This document shows, in pieces, positions 25,238 through 34,969 of a DNA stretch of 44,334 nucleotides. Source of the stretch: CAIMMJ01 sp037131955. Its GTDB lineage: Bacteria > Bacteroidota > Bacteroidia > UBA4408. The notes under the pieces are model-generated. The model was given only the letters and a program-made list of their open reading frames with translations, did no database searches and was not told the DNA's origin. Both the position numbers and the translations under genes were made by a program. Within the stretch, counting starts at the first letter, position 1. Every line of letters starts with the position of its first letter. The DNA is taken from assembly GCA_037131955.1 (NCBI GenBank), contig JBAXQC010000016.1, positions 1 through 44,334 of the forward strand. The letters are read 5' to 3'.

Positions 25238-26860
25238 CTATTTTGTAAAATACATGTTCAAGGGTTTGCCGCTGCAACCGTCAGGAAATGGCACATTTAA
25301 AAGTGTTGAAATGCTTGGTGCAATATCAATAATATTAACTTTTTCAAAGCATTTTCCACTATTAACTCCCTTGCCAAAAAACAACAAAGGAACTCTTGTA
25401 TCATAGCTGAAAGGAGCGCCATGGGTTGAGCCTTTTGGGGCATATTCTACCCAGCCGGGTTGATAATTAACCAAAATAACTCCGGATTTTTTTGCATTGT
25501 ATCCATTTTGCATCAGCAATCTTGGAAGGTCTGTATACGAGCTTTTTAACATGTCGCTTGCGGTATTGCAATTTTGAATTCCATCGATTGTCATAAGGAA
25601 CGCAATTGTTTTTTGTTCAAATTCTTGCAGAGATAATTTTTTTTCGGCAAATAAATTTTCGTTTATAAAAATTTGTTGGTTAGAAAAATTCAGGAAAATG
25701 GAATCGCCAAAATTTTTAGTGATAAAAAACTTCAAGGTGTCACTTAGCTTATTATCGTTTATTGTGCCTGCCGGAATATTTAAACTTTTTAAGTAGTTTG
25801 CATTGTCTGCAGCGCCATGGTCTGCCGTTAGAAAAACGGTATATTCACTTTTTGCAAATTGAGTGTCCAAAAATTTTAATAAATCTTCAATGTCTCTATC
25901 TAGCCTAATATAAGTATCTTCTATTTCTTTGCTGCTTACACCAAATCTATGCCCAACATAATCTGTAGAGGAAAAACTTATTGTTAGCACATCAGTAGAT
26001 TCTCCCTTTCCTAAATTTTCAGATTTTATTGCTTCAATCGCAAAGTCTTTTGTGAATGTATTGCCAAACGGAATTTCTTTGAGCAAATCAAAGTTTTTGT
26101 TTTTTAAAAATAGTGCGGGTATGTCATGAGGAAAACTGGTGCTTCCATTTTTATCAAATCCTTTTTCAAAATTATTATTGTCCTCAATGCTTTCGCTATA
26201 GTTTTCGATAGGTAAAAATGTTTGCCATTTTTGAGTTAAATACATTTCGGGATATTTTTTATTGTTAAATTTATTCACCCAATTAGGTAAAGTATCAAAG
26301 TAGTAAGTACTGCTGATCCAATTGCCACTTTTTCCTTCAAACCAGTATGCAGCATTTCCCAAATGTCCTGCGGGAAGAATTGCTCCGCGGTCTTTTAAAG
26401 CGATGCCAATTACTTTAGATTTTCTATTATTGCTCAATTTAAGTTCATCGCCAAAAGTGGTGGTTAGCATTTTGTTTGGCGACATTTTTCCTTCGTTGCC
26501 CAGACCTCCCACATTTTTTACTGTTTCGTCATCGGTGCAATACACCAATTTGTTTGATTTTTTATCGAACCAATTGTTGCCAATTATTCCGTGGATAGAG
26601 GGTGTGGCTCCTGTATAAATGCTAGTATGGCCGGGTGCAGTGTAGGTTGGTACGTAATTGTATTGTGCGTTAGTAAATTCAAATCCTTGGTTCATTAATC
26701 TTTTAAAACCTCCGGTAGAATAATGTTTTTCAAAGCGGTATAAATAATCGTATCTCATTTGATCTACAACAATTCCAACTATTAATTTTGGTTTGTTTTG
26801 AGCGCTAGAATAAGAGATAAAAAATAGAATTAGTAGAGAAAACAAGGCTGATTTTTTCAT
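25238..26860 (-). CDS. Secreted PafA-like alkaline phosphatase
   Basis: This 540-residue alkaline-phosphatase-superfamily phosphomonoesterase has a signal peptide (about 1-20, ending SSA-QNKPK). The metal ligand D33 is in VVDQMRYDY, the probable nucleophile T74 is in PTYTAPGHTSIYTG, and the metal motif LTADHGAADN is in the middle. GSTHGAPFSYDTRVPL holds another metal histidine. The length and Thr nucleophile fit PafA, the major phosphate-scavenging enzyme of Bacteroidota, acting in the periplasm or outside the cell. It is divergent from the amidohydrolase genes. No Pho-box-like repeat was identified. Confidence 0.9.
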   Translation of the reverse strand: MKKSALFSLLILFFISYSSAQNKPKLIVGIVVDQMRYDYLYRFEKHYSTGGFKRLMNQGFEFTNAQYNYVPTYTAPGHTSIYTGATPSIHGIIGNNWFDKKSNKLVYCTDDETVKNVGGLGNEGKMSPNKMLTTTFGDELKLSNNRKSKVIGIALKDRGAILPAGHLGNAAYWFEGKSGNWISSTYYFDTLPNWVNKFNNKKYPEMYLTQKWQTFLPIENYSESIEDNNNFEKGFDKNGSTSFPHDIPALFLKNKNFDLLKEIPFGNTFTKDFAIEAIKSENLGKGESTDVLTISFSSTDYVGHRFGVSSKEIEDTYIRLDRDIEDLLKFLDTQFAKSEYTVFLTADHGAADNANYLKSLNIPAGTINDNKLSDTLKFFITKNFGDSIFLNFSNQQIFINENLFAEKKLSLQEFEQKTIAFLMTIDGIQNCNTASDMLKSSYTDLPRLLMQNGYNAKKSGVILVNYQPGWVEYAPKGSTHGAPFSYDTRVPLLFFGKGVNSGKCFEKVNIIDIAPSISTLLNVPFPDGCSGKPLNMYFTK

Positions 26861-26879
26861 ATCAATAAATTATTGTTCT

Positions 26880-26887
26880 CAAATTTA
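26880..26887 (-). promoter_or_regulatory. -7 element of the phosphatase gene
   Basis: The minus strand reads TAAATTTG, 19 bp before the ATG. Two CAAA (TTTG on the minus strand) candidates at 26905-26908 and 26910-26913 bracket the expected -33 position. Confidence 0.5.
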
Positions 26888-26995
26888 GTGATTACAATTA
26901 ATTTCAAATCAAACCAATTAAAAGAATTTCATTTTTAACTAAAAATTAGTGTTCCATCAATATTTTATTTTTTTAGGCAGAAACACCAATTTATA

Positions 26996-27003
26996 TATAT
27001 TTG
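26996..27003 (+). promoter_or_regulatory. -7 element of the amidohydrolase operon
   Basis: TATATTTG lies 14 bp upstream of the ATG at 27018. It falls inside the longer GTG-initiated frame that opens at 26949, which argues for the ATG as the true start. Confidence 0.55.
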
Positions 27004-27017
27004 GCAATTATTATTTT

Positions 27018-30017
27018 ATGAAAAAAAACTTTTTACTTGTAGTCTTTTTTATTTTTGCAATTAGGGCTATTCCTCAATCAGTGTTTCCTGTAAATGGAAT
27101 AAAAAAAGTAGACAATGATGTTTTTGTTTTTAAAAACGCAAACATTAATATCGATGAAAACACTGTTTTAAATAATGCAATTTTAATTGTTAGCAAAGGG
27201 AAAATAGTTGATGTAGGTTCAAGTGTTTCAATTCCAAAAAATGCAATAGTGTATGATTTAAAGGGTAAAAATATTTATCCATCTTTTATTGATATGTACA
27301 GTAATTATGGTGTTTTGGCAGAGAAAGAAAATTCCACATCTTATGGAGGTCCTCAATACGAAACAAAACAAAAAGGAGCATATTATTGGAACGAAGCGGT
27401 TAGACCAGAGCAAGATGCTGCACGATTATTTAATGCAAATGCAACACAAGCCGAGGAGTTAAGAAGCATAGGTTTTGGTGCTGTAAATACATTTGTAAAG
27501 GATGGCATAGTAAGAGGAACATCTGCCATAGTTACTTTAAGCGATCAAAAAGAAAACTATACTTTAGTAAATTCAAAAGTTGCAACTGTGTTTTCGTTTA
27601 ACAAAGGAAGTTCAAGACAAGAATATCCTTCCTCGCTTATGGGTGCAATTGCTTTGTTGCGCCAAACTTATTTAGATGCAGATTGGTTTGAAAAATCTAA
27701 AGAAAATCAAGAAAACAGCTTGTCTCTATATGCATTTAATCAGCAAAAAAAACTGCCATCAATTTTTGAAGCAAATGATAAATGGAACATTGTTAGAGCA
27801 GATAAAATTGGAGACGAATTTGGAGTACAGTATATTTTTAAAACAAATGGCAACGAATACCAAAGAATAGAAGAAGTTAAATCATGTAATGGGAAACTTA
27901 TTGTGCCCATAAATTTTCCTCAAACTCCTGATGTAGAAAATCCTGCCGAAGCAGATTTATTAGAGCTAGATGATTTAAAACATTGGGAGATGGCGCCATA
28001 TAATTTATCAATTCTCGAAAAAAATAATTTTCAATTTGCTATTACAACTTCCGATTTAAAAAGCAAGTCAGAATTTTTTATAAATTTAAGAAAGGCAATA
28101 GATATGGGATTGTCAAAAAAAATGGCACTAAAAGCGCTAACAACAAATCCGGCTCAACTGTTAAATGTTTCGGATAAACTTGGTGCAATAAAAAAAGGAT
28201 ACATTGCTAATTTTATAATTTCTTCGGGTGATATTTTTGAAAAAAATTCATACGTCATTCAAAATTGGGTGAATGGAATTCCTTATGGAAAAAACAATTT
28301 AGAGCAATTTGATTTTAGAGGTAATTATGCTTTAATTAATTCCAACAGTTTAAAAAAAGTTGAACTAAAAATAGAAGGAGAAATCAATAAACTAAATACA
28401 ACAATAAAAGTAGATACTCTTACCAGAAAGTCAGGTGGAACGCTAGGAAGCTATAACGTTAGCAGCACCTACTTAAATTGTGGCGGATTAAATTCTGTTG
28501 CTGTTTATGAAATTAAAAATGATAAGGATGAATTTTTTGGGAAATTGTATTTTGATGATGGAAAAGAGGAAGAAGTATTTTGGAAAAAAAATGCAGAGTA
28601 TATCTCAGAAAAAAAAGATAGTGTCTCAATTGCTATCTCAAATATAAGTATTACATACCCAAACATGGCTTATGGTTTTGGGGAGTTTCCCAAAGAAGAA
28701 AAAATAGTTTTTTCTAACGTAACAGCCTGGACGAATGAAGAGGAAGGTATTTTAAAGAATGTTTCTGTTTTAGTTGACAAGGGAAAAATTGCAGCTATTG
28801 GAGAAAAAATATCTATTCCTGCCGATGCCAGAATTATAAACGGAACTGGATTACATTTAACTTCTGGAATAATTGACGAACATTCACACATAGCAATTTC
28901 TTCGGGTGTAAACGAAGGGAGTAATACAGCCACTGCGGAGGTAAGAATTGGCGATGTTATAAATTCAGATGATATAAACATATACAGACAACTCTCGGGT
29001 GGAGTAATTGGAGCTCAGTTGCTTCATGGTTCGGCAAATGCCATTGGTGGGCAGAGTGCATTAATAAAACTTCGCTGGGGATTAGCACCAGAAAAAATGA
29101 AGATAGCTGGTGCTGATGGTTTTATAAAATTTGCCTTAGGCGAAAATGTAAAACAATCTAATTGGGGAGAACGCCATTCAATTAGATATCCGCAGAGTAG
29201 GATGGGAGTAGAGCAGGTTTATGTAGAATACTTTTCAAGAGCGAGAGAATACCAACAACAAAAAAAGAATGCTGCAAGCAACATAAATTTTAGAAGAGAT
29301 TTGTTGATGGAATCTTTGGTAGAAATTTTAGAGAAAAAGAGATTTATTACCTGTCATTCATATCAACAAGGAGAGATAAATATGCTCATGCATGTAGCAG
29401 ATTCTTTTGGTTTTAGAGTAAATACCTTTACACATATTTTAGAAGGCTATAAGGTGGCAGATAAAATGAAGAAACACGGCGTAGGTGCATCTACTTTTTC
29501 TGATTGGTGGGCATACAAGTTTGAAGTGAATGATGCAATACCATACAATGCAGCAATACTTTCTAAGATGGGAATTGTAACTGCTATAAATTCTGATGAT
29601 GCAGAAATGGGAAGAAGATTAAATCAGGAAGCTGCTAAAGCAGTTAAATATGGAGAAATGACAGAGGTAGAAGCCTGGAAAATGGTGACCTTGAACCCTG
29701 CTAAACTTTTGCATTTAGATAAAATTACCGGCTCAATAAAAGTGGGTAAAGATGCTGATTTAGTTTTATGGAGCCACAATCCTTTAAGCGTTATGGCAAA
29801 AGTTGAAACAACCATGATTGATGGTAGAATTTATTACGATGCAAAAAGCGATATATTGCAAAGAGAAATTATTAGAGTAGAAAGACAAAGAATTTTAAAT
29901 TTAATGATTAAGGCAAAACGGGGTGGTGATAAAACTGAAAAGCCAAAAGCTAAAAACAAAAGACTTTACCATTGCGATGATTTGTCTAACGATACTTACC
30001 TTGACGAACTGTATTAA
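27018..30017 (+). CDS. Secreted two-module amidohydrolase-like protein
   Basis: This 999-residue protein starts at ATG 27018, where a signal peptide begins (MKKNFLLVVFFIFAIRAIPQ). It contains two amidohydrolase-type modules. The first (about 50-430) has the flanking beta-sandwich and NPAQLL motif but no HxH: the position reads DMYSNYG. The second (about 565-945) has the metal motif H622-S-H624, H780, H806 and the S-D-D motif at 859-861, plus TLNPAKLLHLD near the end. Only the second module should be catalytic. The family includes imidazolonepropionase- and dipeptidase-like enzymes, and the substrate cannot be told. The next gene follows after 9 bp and is another degenerate module. Confidence 0.85.
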   Translation: MKKNFLLVVFFIFAIRAIPQSVFPVNGIKKVDNDVFVFKNANINIDENTVLNNAILIVSKGKIVDVGSSVSIPKNAIVYDLKGKNIYPSFIDMYSNYGVLAEKENSTSYGGPQYETKQKGAYYWNEAVRPEQDAARLFNANATQAEELRSIGFGAVNTFVKDGIVRGTSAIVTLSDQKENYTLVNSKVATVFSFNKGSSRQEYPSSLMGAIALLRQTYLDADWFEKSKENQENSLSLYAFNQQKKLPSIFEANDKWNIVRADKIGDEFGVQYIFKTNGNEYQRIEEVKSCNGKLIVPINFPQTPDVENPAEADLLELDDLKHWEMAPYNLSILEKNNFQFAITTSDLKSKSEFFINLRKAIDMGLSKKMALKALTTNPAQLLNVSDKLGAIKKGYIANFIISSGDIFEKNSYVIQNWVNGIPYGKNNLEQFDFRGNYALINSNSLKKVELKIEGEINKLNTTIKVDTLTRKSGGTLGSYNVSSTYLNCGGLNSVAVYEIKNDKDEFFGKLYFDDGKEEEVFWKKNAEYISEKKDSVSIAISNISITYPNMAYGFGEFPKEEKIVFSNVTAWTNEEEGILKNVSVLVDKGKIAAIGEKISIPADARIINGTGLHLTSGIIDEHSHIAISSGVNEGSNTATAEVRIGDVINSDDINIYRQLSGGVIGAQLLHGSANAIGGQSALIKLRWGLAPEKMKIAGADGFIKFALGENVKQSNWGERHSIRYPQSRMGVEQVYVEYFSRAREYQQQKKNAASNINFRRDLLMESLVEILEKKRFITCHSYQQGEINMLMHVADSFGFRVNTFTHILEGYKVADKMKKHGVGASTFSDWWAYKFEVNDAIPYNAAILSKMGIVTAINSDDAEMGRRLNQEAAKAVKYGEMTEVEAWKMVTLNPAKLLHLDKITGSIKVGKDADLVLWSHNPLSVMAKVETTMIDGRIYYDAKSDILQREIIRVERQRILNLMIKAKRGGDKTEKPKAKNKRLYHCDDLSNDTYLDELY

Positions 30018-30026
30018 TTTAAAAAT

Positions 30027-31334
30027 ATGATTAAGAATATAACAATAACACTTGTATTAGTTGTAAATTCATTTGTGTTTTCTCAAAGACCAACACCTGC
30101 TCCTGAGCAGAAGAATGAAGTTGTAATAAAAAATGCGATTTTACATGTTGGCAATGGAAAAATTATAGAAAATGCTTATGTATTGTTTGATAAAGGTGTT
30201 ATCAAAGAGATTGGTACAGAATTTAAACAAGCCACAGTTTCTGCAAGCACAAATATTATTGATGCAAGTGGAAAACACGTTTATCCTGGAATAATTGCAA
30301 CAAATAACTCACTTGGGCTAACAGAAATTGAAGCAGTGAGGGCAACAAATGATTTGTATGAAGTTGGCTCAATTAATCCAAATGCAAATTCATCTATTGC
30401 TTTTTTCACAGATTCAAAAGTTATACCTACGGTTAGGAGCAATGGTATTTTAGTTGTTCAATCAACTCCAAGAGGAGGATTCATAAGCGGTGCTTCCTCA
30501 ATTTTAAATTTGGATGCTTGGAACTACGAAGATGCTTTGATAAAATCTGCCGACGGAATACATGTTAATTGGCCAGATATAGATTCTCCTAATTTTAATT
30601 CGGATGAAAAAGATGCAAAGGAAAAAACTGAAAAAGGAAATAGTTATTTAAAAAGAATAAATTCATTGATTGAATTATTGTCAAAAGCCAAAAATTATTC
30701 TGGTGCGATAGAAAAAGATTTAAAACTTGAGGCATTAAAGGGATTGTTTGATGGTTCAAAAAAATTGTACGTACATGCTCAGCGTTACAATCAAATATAC
30801 GATGCCATCTCTATGTGTAAAAAATTAGAAATTGTTTTACCTGTAATTGTTGGAGGAGCAGAATCGAAAAAGGCAATTTCAATACTCAAAAAATTTAACG
30901 TGCCGGTGATGCTGCAGAGAGCTCATTCATTGCCACCCAATGCAGATGCAGACATTGATTATTTTTATAAACTTCCTGCACTTCTTCAAAAAGAGGGCAT
31001 ATTATTTTGTTTGCAATACGAAGGCGATATGGAAGCAATGGGATTAAGGAATTTACCCTTTTTGGCTGGAACTGCAATAGCTTATGGATTAGAGCCAGAG
31101 CAAGCGTTGTGTGCAATTACTATTAATGCTGCAAAAATTATAGGCATTGATAAAAAATATGGTTCTATTGAAGTAGGTAAGAGTGCAACACTTTTTATAT
31201 CTACCGGCAATGCATTAGACATGATGACCAACAATGTAGAGCAAGCATTTATAGATGGAAGAAATATCGATTTAAATAATCACCAGAAAGAATTGTACCA
31301 CAGGTATTCTCAGAAATATGGAATAAAGCATTGA
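30027..31334 (+). CDS. Secreted amidohydrolase-like protein lacking metal ligands
   Basis: This 435-residue protein has a signal peptide (MIKNITITLVLVVNSFVFSQ). It resembles the first, degenerate module of the upstream protein: the strand normally followed by HxH reads YPGIIATNNSLG, and the C-terminal NAAKIIGIDKKYGSIEVGKSA segment is family-typical. Metal-binding histidines and the late aspartate are not visible, so it is probably not an enzyme by itself. Spacing of 9 bp indicates an operon, and it may form a complex with the upstream protein. Confidence 0.8.
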   Translation: MIKNITITLVLVVNSFVFSQRPTPAPEQKNEVVIKNAILHVGNGKIIENAYVLFDKGVIKEIGTEFKQATVSASTNIIDASGKHVYPGIIATNNSLGLTEIEAVRATNDLYEVGSINPNANSSIAFFTDSKVIPTVRSNGILVVQSTPRGGFISGASSILNLDAWNYEDALIKSADGIHVNWPDIDSPNFNSDEKDAKEKTEKGNSYLKRINSLIELLSKAKNYSGAIEKDLKLEALKGLFDGSKKLYVHAQRYNQIYDAISMCKKLEIVLPVIVGGAESKKAISILKKFNVPVMLQRAHSLPPNADADIDYFYKLPALLQKEGILFCLQYEGDMEAMGLRNLPFLAGTAIAYGLEPEQALCAITINAAKIIGIDKKYGSIEVGKSATLFISTGNALDMMTNNVEQAFIDGRNIDLNNHQKELYHRYSQKYGIKH

Positions 31335-31388
31335 TGTTTTTTAGTATTGATTGCTGAAAATTTATAATAAATAAATTCGATATTTTAC

Positions 31389-32306
31389 ATGGATATATCT
31401 TTGCTGAGCCAAAAAATAAAAATAAAAGCAGCAGAAATAGGTTTTGATTATTGTGGAATTAGTAAGGTGGAATTTTTAAAGGACGAAGCTCCTAAACTAG
31501 AAAATTGGTTGAATAGAAATTACCAAGGGAGCATGTCTTATATGCAAAATTATTATGATCAACGGCTAAATCCAACTCTATTGGTTGATGGAGCAAAATC
31601 TGTGATTTCTGTTTTGTTAAATTATTATCCTTCGGAAAGGCAAAACCGTGAATCTGCAAAAATTTCTAAATATGCTTATGGGATAGATTATCATTTTGTA
31701 CTCAAAAAAAAGTTGAATTTACTTTTAGATTACATGAAGGAAATCTCGGGAAATATAAATGCAAGAATTTTTGTGGATTCTGCTCCCGTAATGGACAAAG
31801 TATGGGCAAAAAAAAGCGGTTTGGGTTGGGTAGGAAAAAACTCTAATTTGATAAATAAAGGTTCAGGTTCATTTTTTTTTATTGGAGAAATCATTTGCGA
31901 TTTAGAACTAGAATACGATGGGCCTGTTAAAGATTTTTGTGGCACATGCACAAAGTGTATAGATTCTTGTCCTACAGATGCAATTGTGGAACCTTATGTT
32001 GTAGATGGCAGCAAGTGTATTTCACATTTTACAATTGAGTTGAAAGATCAACTTCCAAACGATTATAAAGGAAAGTTTAACGATTGGATGTTTGGTTGTG
32101 ACATTTGCCAAGATGTTTGTCCTTGGAATAGCTTCTCCACGCCTCATCAAACAAAAGAGTTTGCTATTTTACCGGAAATAAAAAACAACACCAATAAAGA
32201 GTGGGAAGAAATTACTGAAGATGTATTTAATAAGGCATTTAAAAATTCTCCATTAAAACGAACTAAATTTTTAGGATTAAAAAGGAACTTTAATTTTTTG
32301 AAGTAG
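31389..32306 (+). CDS. Epoxyqueuosine reductase QueG
   Basis: QueG reduces epoxyqueuosine to queuosine in tRNA anticodons using cobalamin and two [4Fe-4S] clusters. Cysteine ligands are seen in CGTCTKCIDSCP (C184, 187, 190, 194), at C210 and in CDICQDVCP (C237, 240, 244). The catalytic region VDSAPVMDKVWAKKSGLGW surrounds D130. At 305 residues it lacks the C-terminal HEAT-like repeats of E. coli QueG, as is common in this phylum. A weak -7-like TAAATTCG at 31372-31379 precedes the ATG. Confidence 0.95.
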   Translation: MDISLLSQKIKIKAAEIGFDYCGISKVEFLKDEAPKLENWLNRNYQGSMSYMQNYYDQRLNPTLLVDGAKSVISVLLNYYPSERQNRESAKISKYAYGIDYHFVLKKKLNLLLDYMKEISGNINARIFVDSAPVMDKVWAKKSGLGWVGKNSNLINKGSGSFFFIGEIICDLELEYDGPVKDFCGTCTKCIDSCPTDAIVEPYVVDGSKCISHFTIELKDQLPNDYKGKFNDWMFGCDICQDVCPWNSFSTPHQTKEFAILPEIKNNTNKEWEEITEDVFNKAFKNSPLKRTKFLGLKRNFNFLK

Positions 32307-32589
32307 GAATAATTTTACTTTTGAATTTACTCCGCCACTGCGGACTGATTTCTAATTTTTATACCCTCCATCTGACACGAATCAAATGTAGAATTTTATT
32401 TAAAAATCCTTAGTCTTATCCATAATAATCTTGGCTTCAGACTGATGACAGAGAATTGATGCTATTGATATTAAAGACAATAAAGACGAATGGAAGGGAT
32501 TTATTAGTTTGTTCAAGTAGTGGATATAGAGCCGGCATGAACTATTAGATTAACTATTTTACCTTTAAGCTACAGGTCTATAATTTAAC
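32307..32589. other. Convergent gap with possible coding remnant
   Basis: Between queG and the GT39 gene I see no intact gene. TACTTTTG at 32316-32323 looks like a -7 element. A small hairpin TCCGC-CACT-GCGGA is at 32331-32344. At 32452-32520 a short plus frame reads like a protein end (IDAIDIKDNKDEWKGFISLF, then K and stop) but has no start, which could be a gene remnant. Confidence 0.35.
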
Positions 32590-34227
32590 TTAATGAAAGG
32601 CTGGTTTGCGTTCATAAAATAAAAAACCACCTTCTTGTTTTATTAATTTACAATCTGGCTTTGAATCAAAATAATCTTTGTTTGTTATTTTTGCTACAAA
32701 ATATGCTGGCTTATCTATTGGTCCATTTATTAACCATTCTTCGGAATCTGCTTCCTTTCTTTGATTAGGTTGTTTCTTAAAATAAAAATAGTGAGCGTAA
32801 CTTTTAAAACCTACAGGAATTACATAAACATTTTTTCCTGAAAGACTTTGATAAAAATTAATTGCTGAGGCTTGAGAGTATTTTTCAATTTTAGGAACAA
32901 CTGCTGGTAGGTATATAAACATACAAAAAGCTGTTGAATATGACATCAGTACAACTCCAAAATAAGTTTTTTTCTTTAAAATTTTATATATAGAAATACT
33001 CAAAAATACTAAATATAAAAAACCGATTAAAAACTCGTATCCACTCCATTCTACAGGAGTTTTTAGACAAGCAACTGCAAATTTATCTTTTACAAAAGGT
33101 ATAACAAAATCTTTATATTCGGCAATTAAAGGAACTATAATTAGCATTATAGAAAAGACTAATCCAACAAATGCAAGTAAACGAATCAAATATTTTTTAA
33201 TTTCAGCTTTTTTAATCAATGTATCGTAGATAACAGTAGCTGCAAGAAACGAAAGAGGGAAATAAGAAAGCGATGAATAGTGAACTATTTTGGTCTTTAC
33301 TATAGAAAAAAGGATCATCACTACCCAAAACAAAATCGACATTAATTTATAGAAATCAGTTTCATTACTTGTATTCGGCTTGCCTTTTAATAATGCTGGC
33401 AATGCCCAAATAGAAATAGGAAAGCAACCTAAAAAAACCACAATAAAATGATAATAGAATGGCTGTTGATGTCCAGCAACAGGGGTTAGTAGCAAATCAA
33501 CTTGATACTTAAAAAATTCTGAAATGAACCATGGACCATTTTTTATCATTTCTAATCCAAACCATAAACTAGAAATTATTAATAATGAACAAACAAAAAG
33601 GGTAACATTTGTTATTGTGGTAAATTTTCGAAATCGAATAATTATCCAATACCCCAGGAATGTCAAAGAAACTATTAAAATGCCAACTGGTCCCTTTGTT
33701 AAAGTTGCTAAACCAAGTGCAATACCACCTAAAATGGCATAGCCTTTTGACTTTTTTACTTTTTCTTCCTCAGTACTTAAATAAAGCAGATATAATGAAA
33801 GAAAAATAAAATAATTAAAGGTTGGGTCTATAATCCCCGACTTAAAGTATAAATGAGGAAGAAAAGATCCCATATAAGACAAAGCCCAAATAAATCCAAA
33901 TGTTTCACCTTTAAATTTTTTGCCAATAAAATAAAATGAAAGCAATGAAATAAAACCCATAATTGCATTGGGTAGCCTAGCAGCAAATTCAGTAACACCG
34001 AATATATGCATACACAAAGTTTGCATCCAAAAAAACAGAGGAGGTTTTTCCCAAAAGGGTTTAAAATCAATTTGAACACGACTATAATTTCCACTTACAA
34101 TCATCTCTCTAGCAGATTCAGCAAAATTTATTTCATCCCAATCAAATAAATGCATCTTACCTAGAAATGGTAAAAAAAAGAAAGCAGATGAAAAAAATAA
34201 TATAAGTGGATATACCTTTTTATTCAT
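32590..34227 (-). CDS. GT39 (ArnT/PMT-like) membrane glycosyltransferase
   Basis: This 545-residue multi-pass protein has about eleven to twelve hydrophobic segments. The GT39 first-loop signature DWDEINFAESAREMI (29-43) carries the acidic pair that acts on polyprenyl-phosphate-linked sugars. Such enzymes transfer a sugar from undecaprenyl-phosphate to lipid A, a protein or a glycan on the periplasmic face. It overlaps the upstream GT2 gene by 8 bp, which would supply the donor. The acceptor is unknown. Confidence 0.88.
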   Translation of the reverse strand: MNKKVYPLILFFSSAFFFLPFLGKMHLFDWDEINFAESAREMIVSGNYSRVQIDFKPFWEKPPLFFWMQTLCMHIFGVTEFAARLPNAIMGFISLLSFYFIGKKFKGETFGFIWALSYMGSFLPHLYFKSGIIDPTFNYFIFLSLYLLYLSTEEEKVKKSKGYAILGGIALGLATLTKGPVGILIVSLTFLGYWIIIRFRKFTTITNVTLFVCSLLIISSLWFGLEMIKNGPWFISEFFKYQVDLLLTPVAGHQQPFYYHFIVVFLGCFPISIWALPALLKGKPNTSNETDFYKLMSILFWVVMILFSIVKTKIVHYSSLSYFPLSFLAATVIYDTLIKKAEIKKYLIRLLAFVGLVFSIMLIIVPLIAEYKDFVIPFVKDKFAVACLKTPVEWSGYEFLIGFLYLVFLSISIYKILKKKTYFGVVLMSYSTAFCMFIYLPAVVPKIEKYSQASAINFYQSLSGKNVYVIPVGFKSYAHYFYFKKQPNQRKEADSEEWLINGPIDKPAYFVAKITNKDYFDSKPDCKLIKQEGGFLFYERKPAFH

Positions 34228-34969
34228 GATTTTTCAATAGTTTCCATTTATAAATATTAGTTTTAGTCAAAAAGTAAAGTATTGAAACTTTCAAAACACC
34301 AAATCCATATTTTACACTTCTGCTAAAATTAATAGAAGATGAATCTTCGAAATATTTAGTAGGGCAAGTTATTTCTGCTATGTCATAACCATTATAGAAG
34401 ACTTGAGCAACGATTTCATTATCAAAAATAAAATCATCAGAATTTTTTAAAAATGGAATTTTTTCTAAAACCTCTCTATTATAGGCCCTATAGCCTGTAT
34501 GATATTCTGAAAGTTTTTGATTCATTAAAATATTTTGAGCAAGTGTAAGTATTCTATTTGCTACAAATTTATACAATGGCATTCCGCCCTTTAAAGCTCC
34601 TTTTCCAAGAATTCGGGAACCAAATACTACAGGATACAAACCATTTCCTATAATAGAAATCATTGCAAGCATGAGCGCAGGAGTATACTGATAGTCGGGA
34701 TGCAGCATTACAATTATATCTGCATTTAGTTTAAGTGCTTCGGTATAGCATGTTTTTTGATTACCACCATAACCCATATTTCTTTGGTGCCTAATGAGAT
34801 GTTTAATTCCTAATTTTTTTCCAATTTCAATTGTATTGTCTTGCCCAAAATCATCCACCAAAACTACTTCGTCAACAACATCAAATGGAATTTCACTATA
34901 GGTTTTTTCTATGGTTGAGGCAGCATTATAAGCTGGTAAAACTACTACTACTTTCTGATTATTGTACAT
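34220..34969 (-). CDS. GT2 polyprenyl-phosphate sugar synthase-like glycosyltransferase
   Basis: This 249-residue GT-A enzyme resembles dolichyl-phosphate mannose synthases and undecaprenyl-phosphate glycosyltransferases. VVVLPAYNAASTIE is at 7-20, VLVDDFGQDNT provides the first aspartates, and the metal/donor motif reads LHPDYQYTP. It has no long C-terminal membrane domain, so it is cytoplasmic or membrane-associated. It overlaps the PHP gene by 11 bp and the GT39 gene by 8 bp, so the three are surely co-translated. Confidence 0.9.
   Translation of the reverse strand: MYNNQKVVVVLPAYNAASTIEKTYSEIPFDVVDEVVLVDDFGQDNTIEIGKKLGIKHLIRHQRNMGYGGNQKTCYTEALKLNADIIVMLHPDYQYTPALMLAMISIIGNGLYPVVFGSRILGKGALKGGMPLYKFVANRILTLAQNILMNQKLSEYHTGYRAYNREVLEKIPFLKNSDDFIFDNEIVAQVFYNGYDIAEITCPTKYFEDSSSINFSRSVKYGFGVLKVSILYFLTKTNIYKWKLLKNHE

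Noticed and set aside
26949..27017. N-terminal extension of the amidohydrolase from GTG 26949
   Set aside because: It would place 23 residues before a good signal peptide and spans the predicted -7 promoter element.
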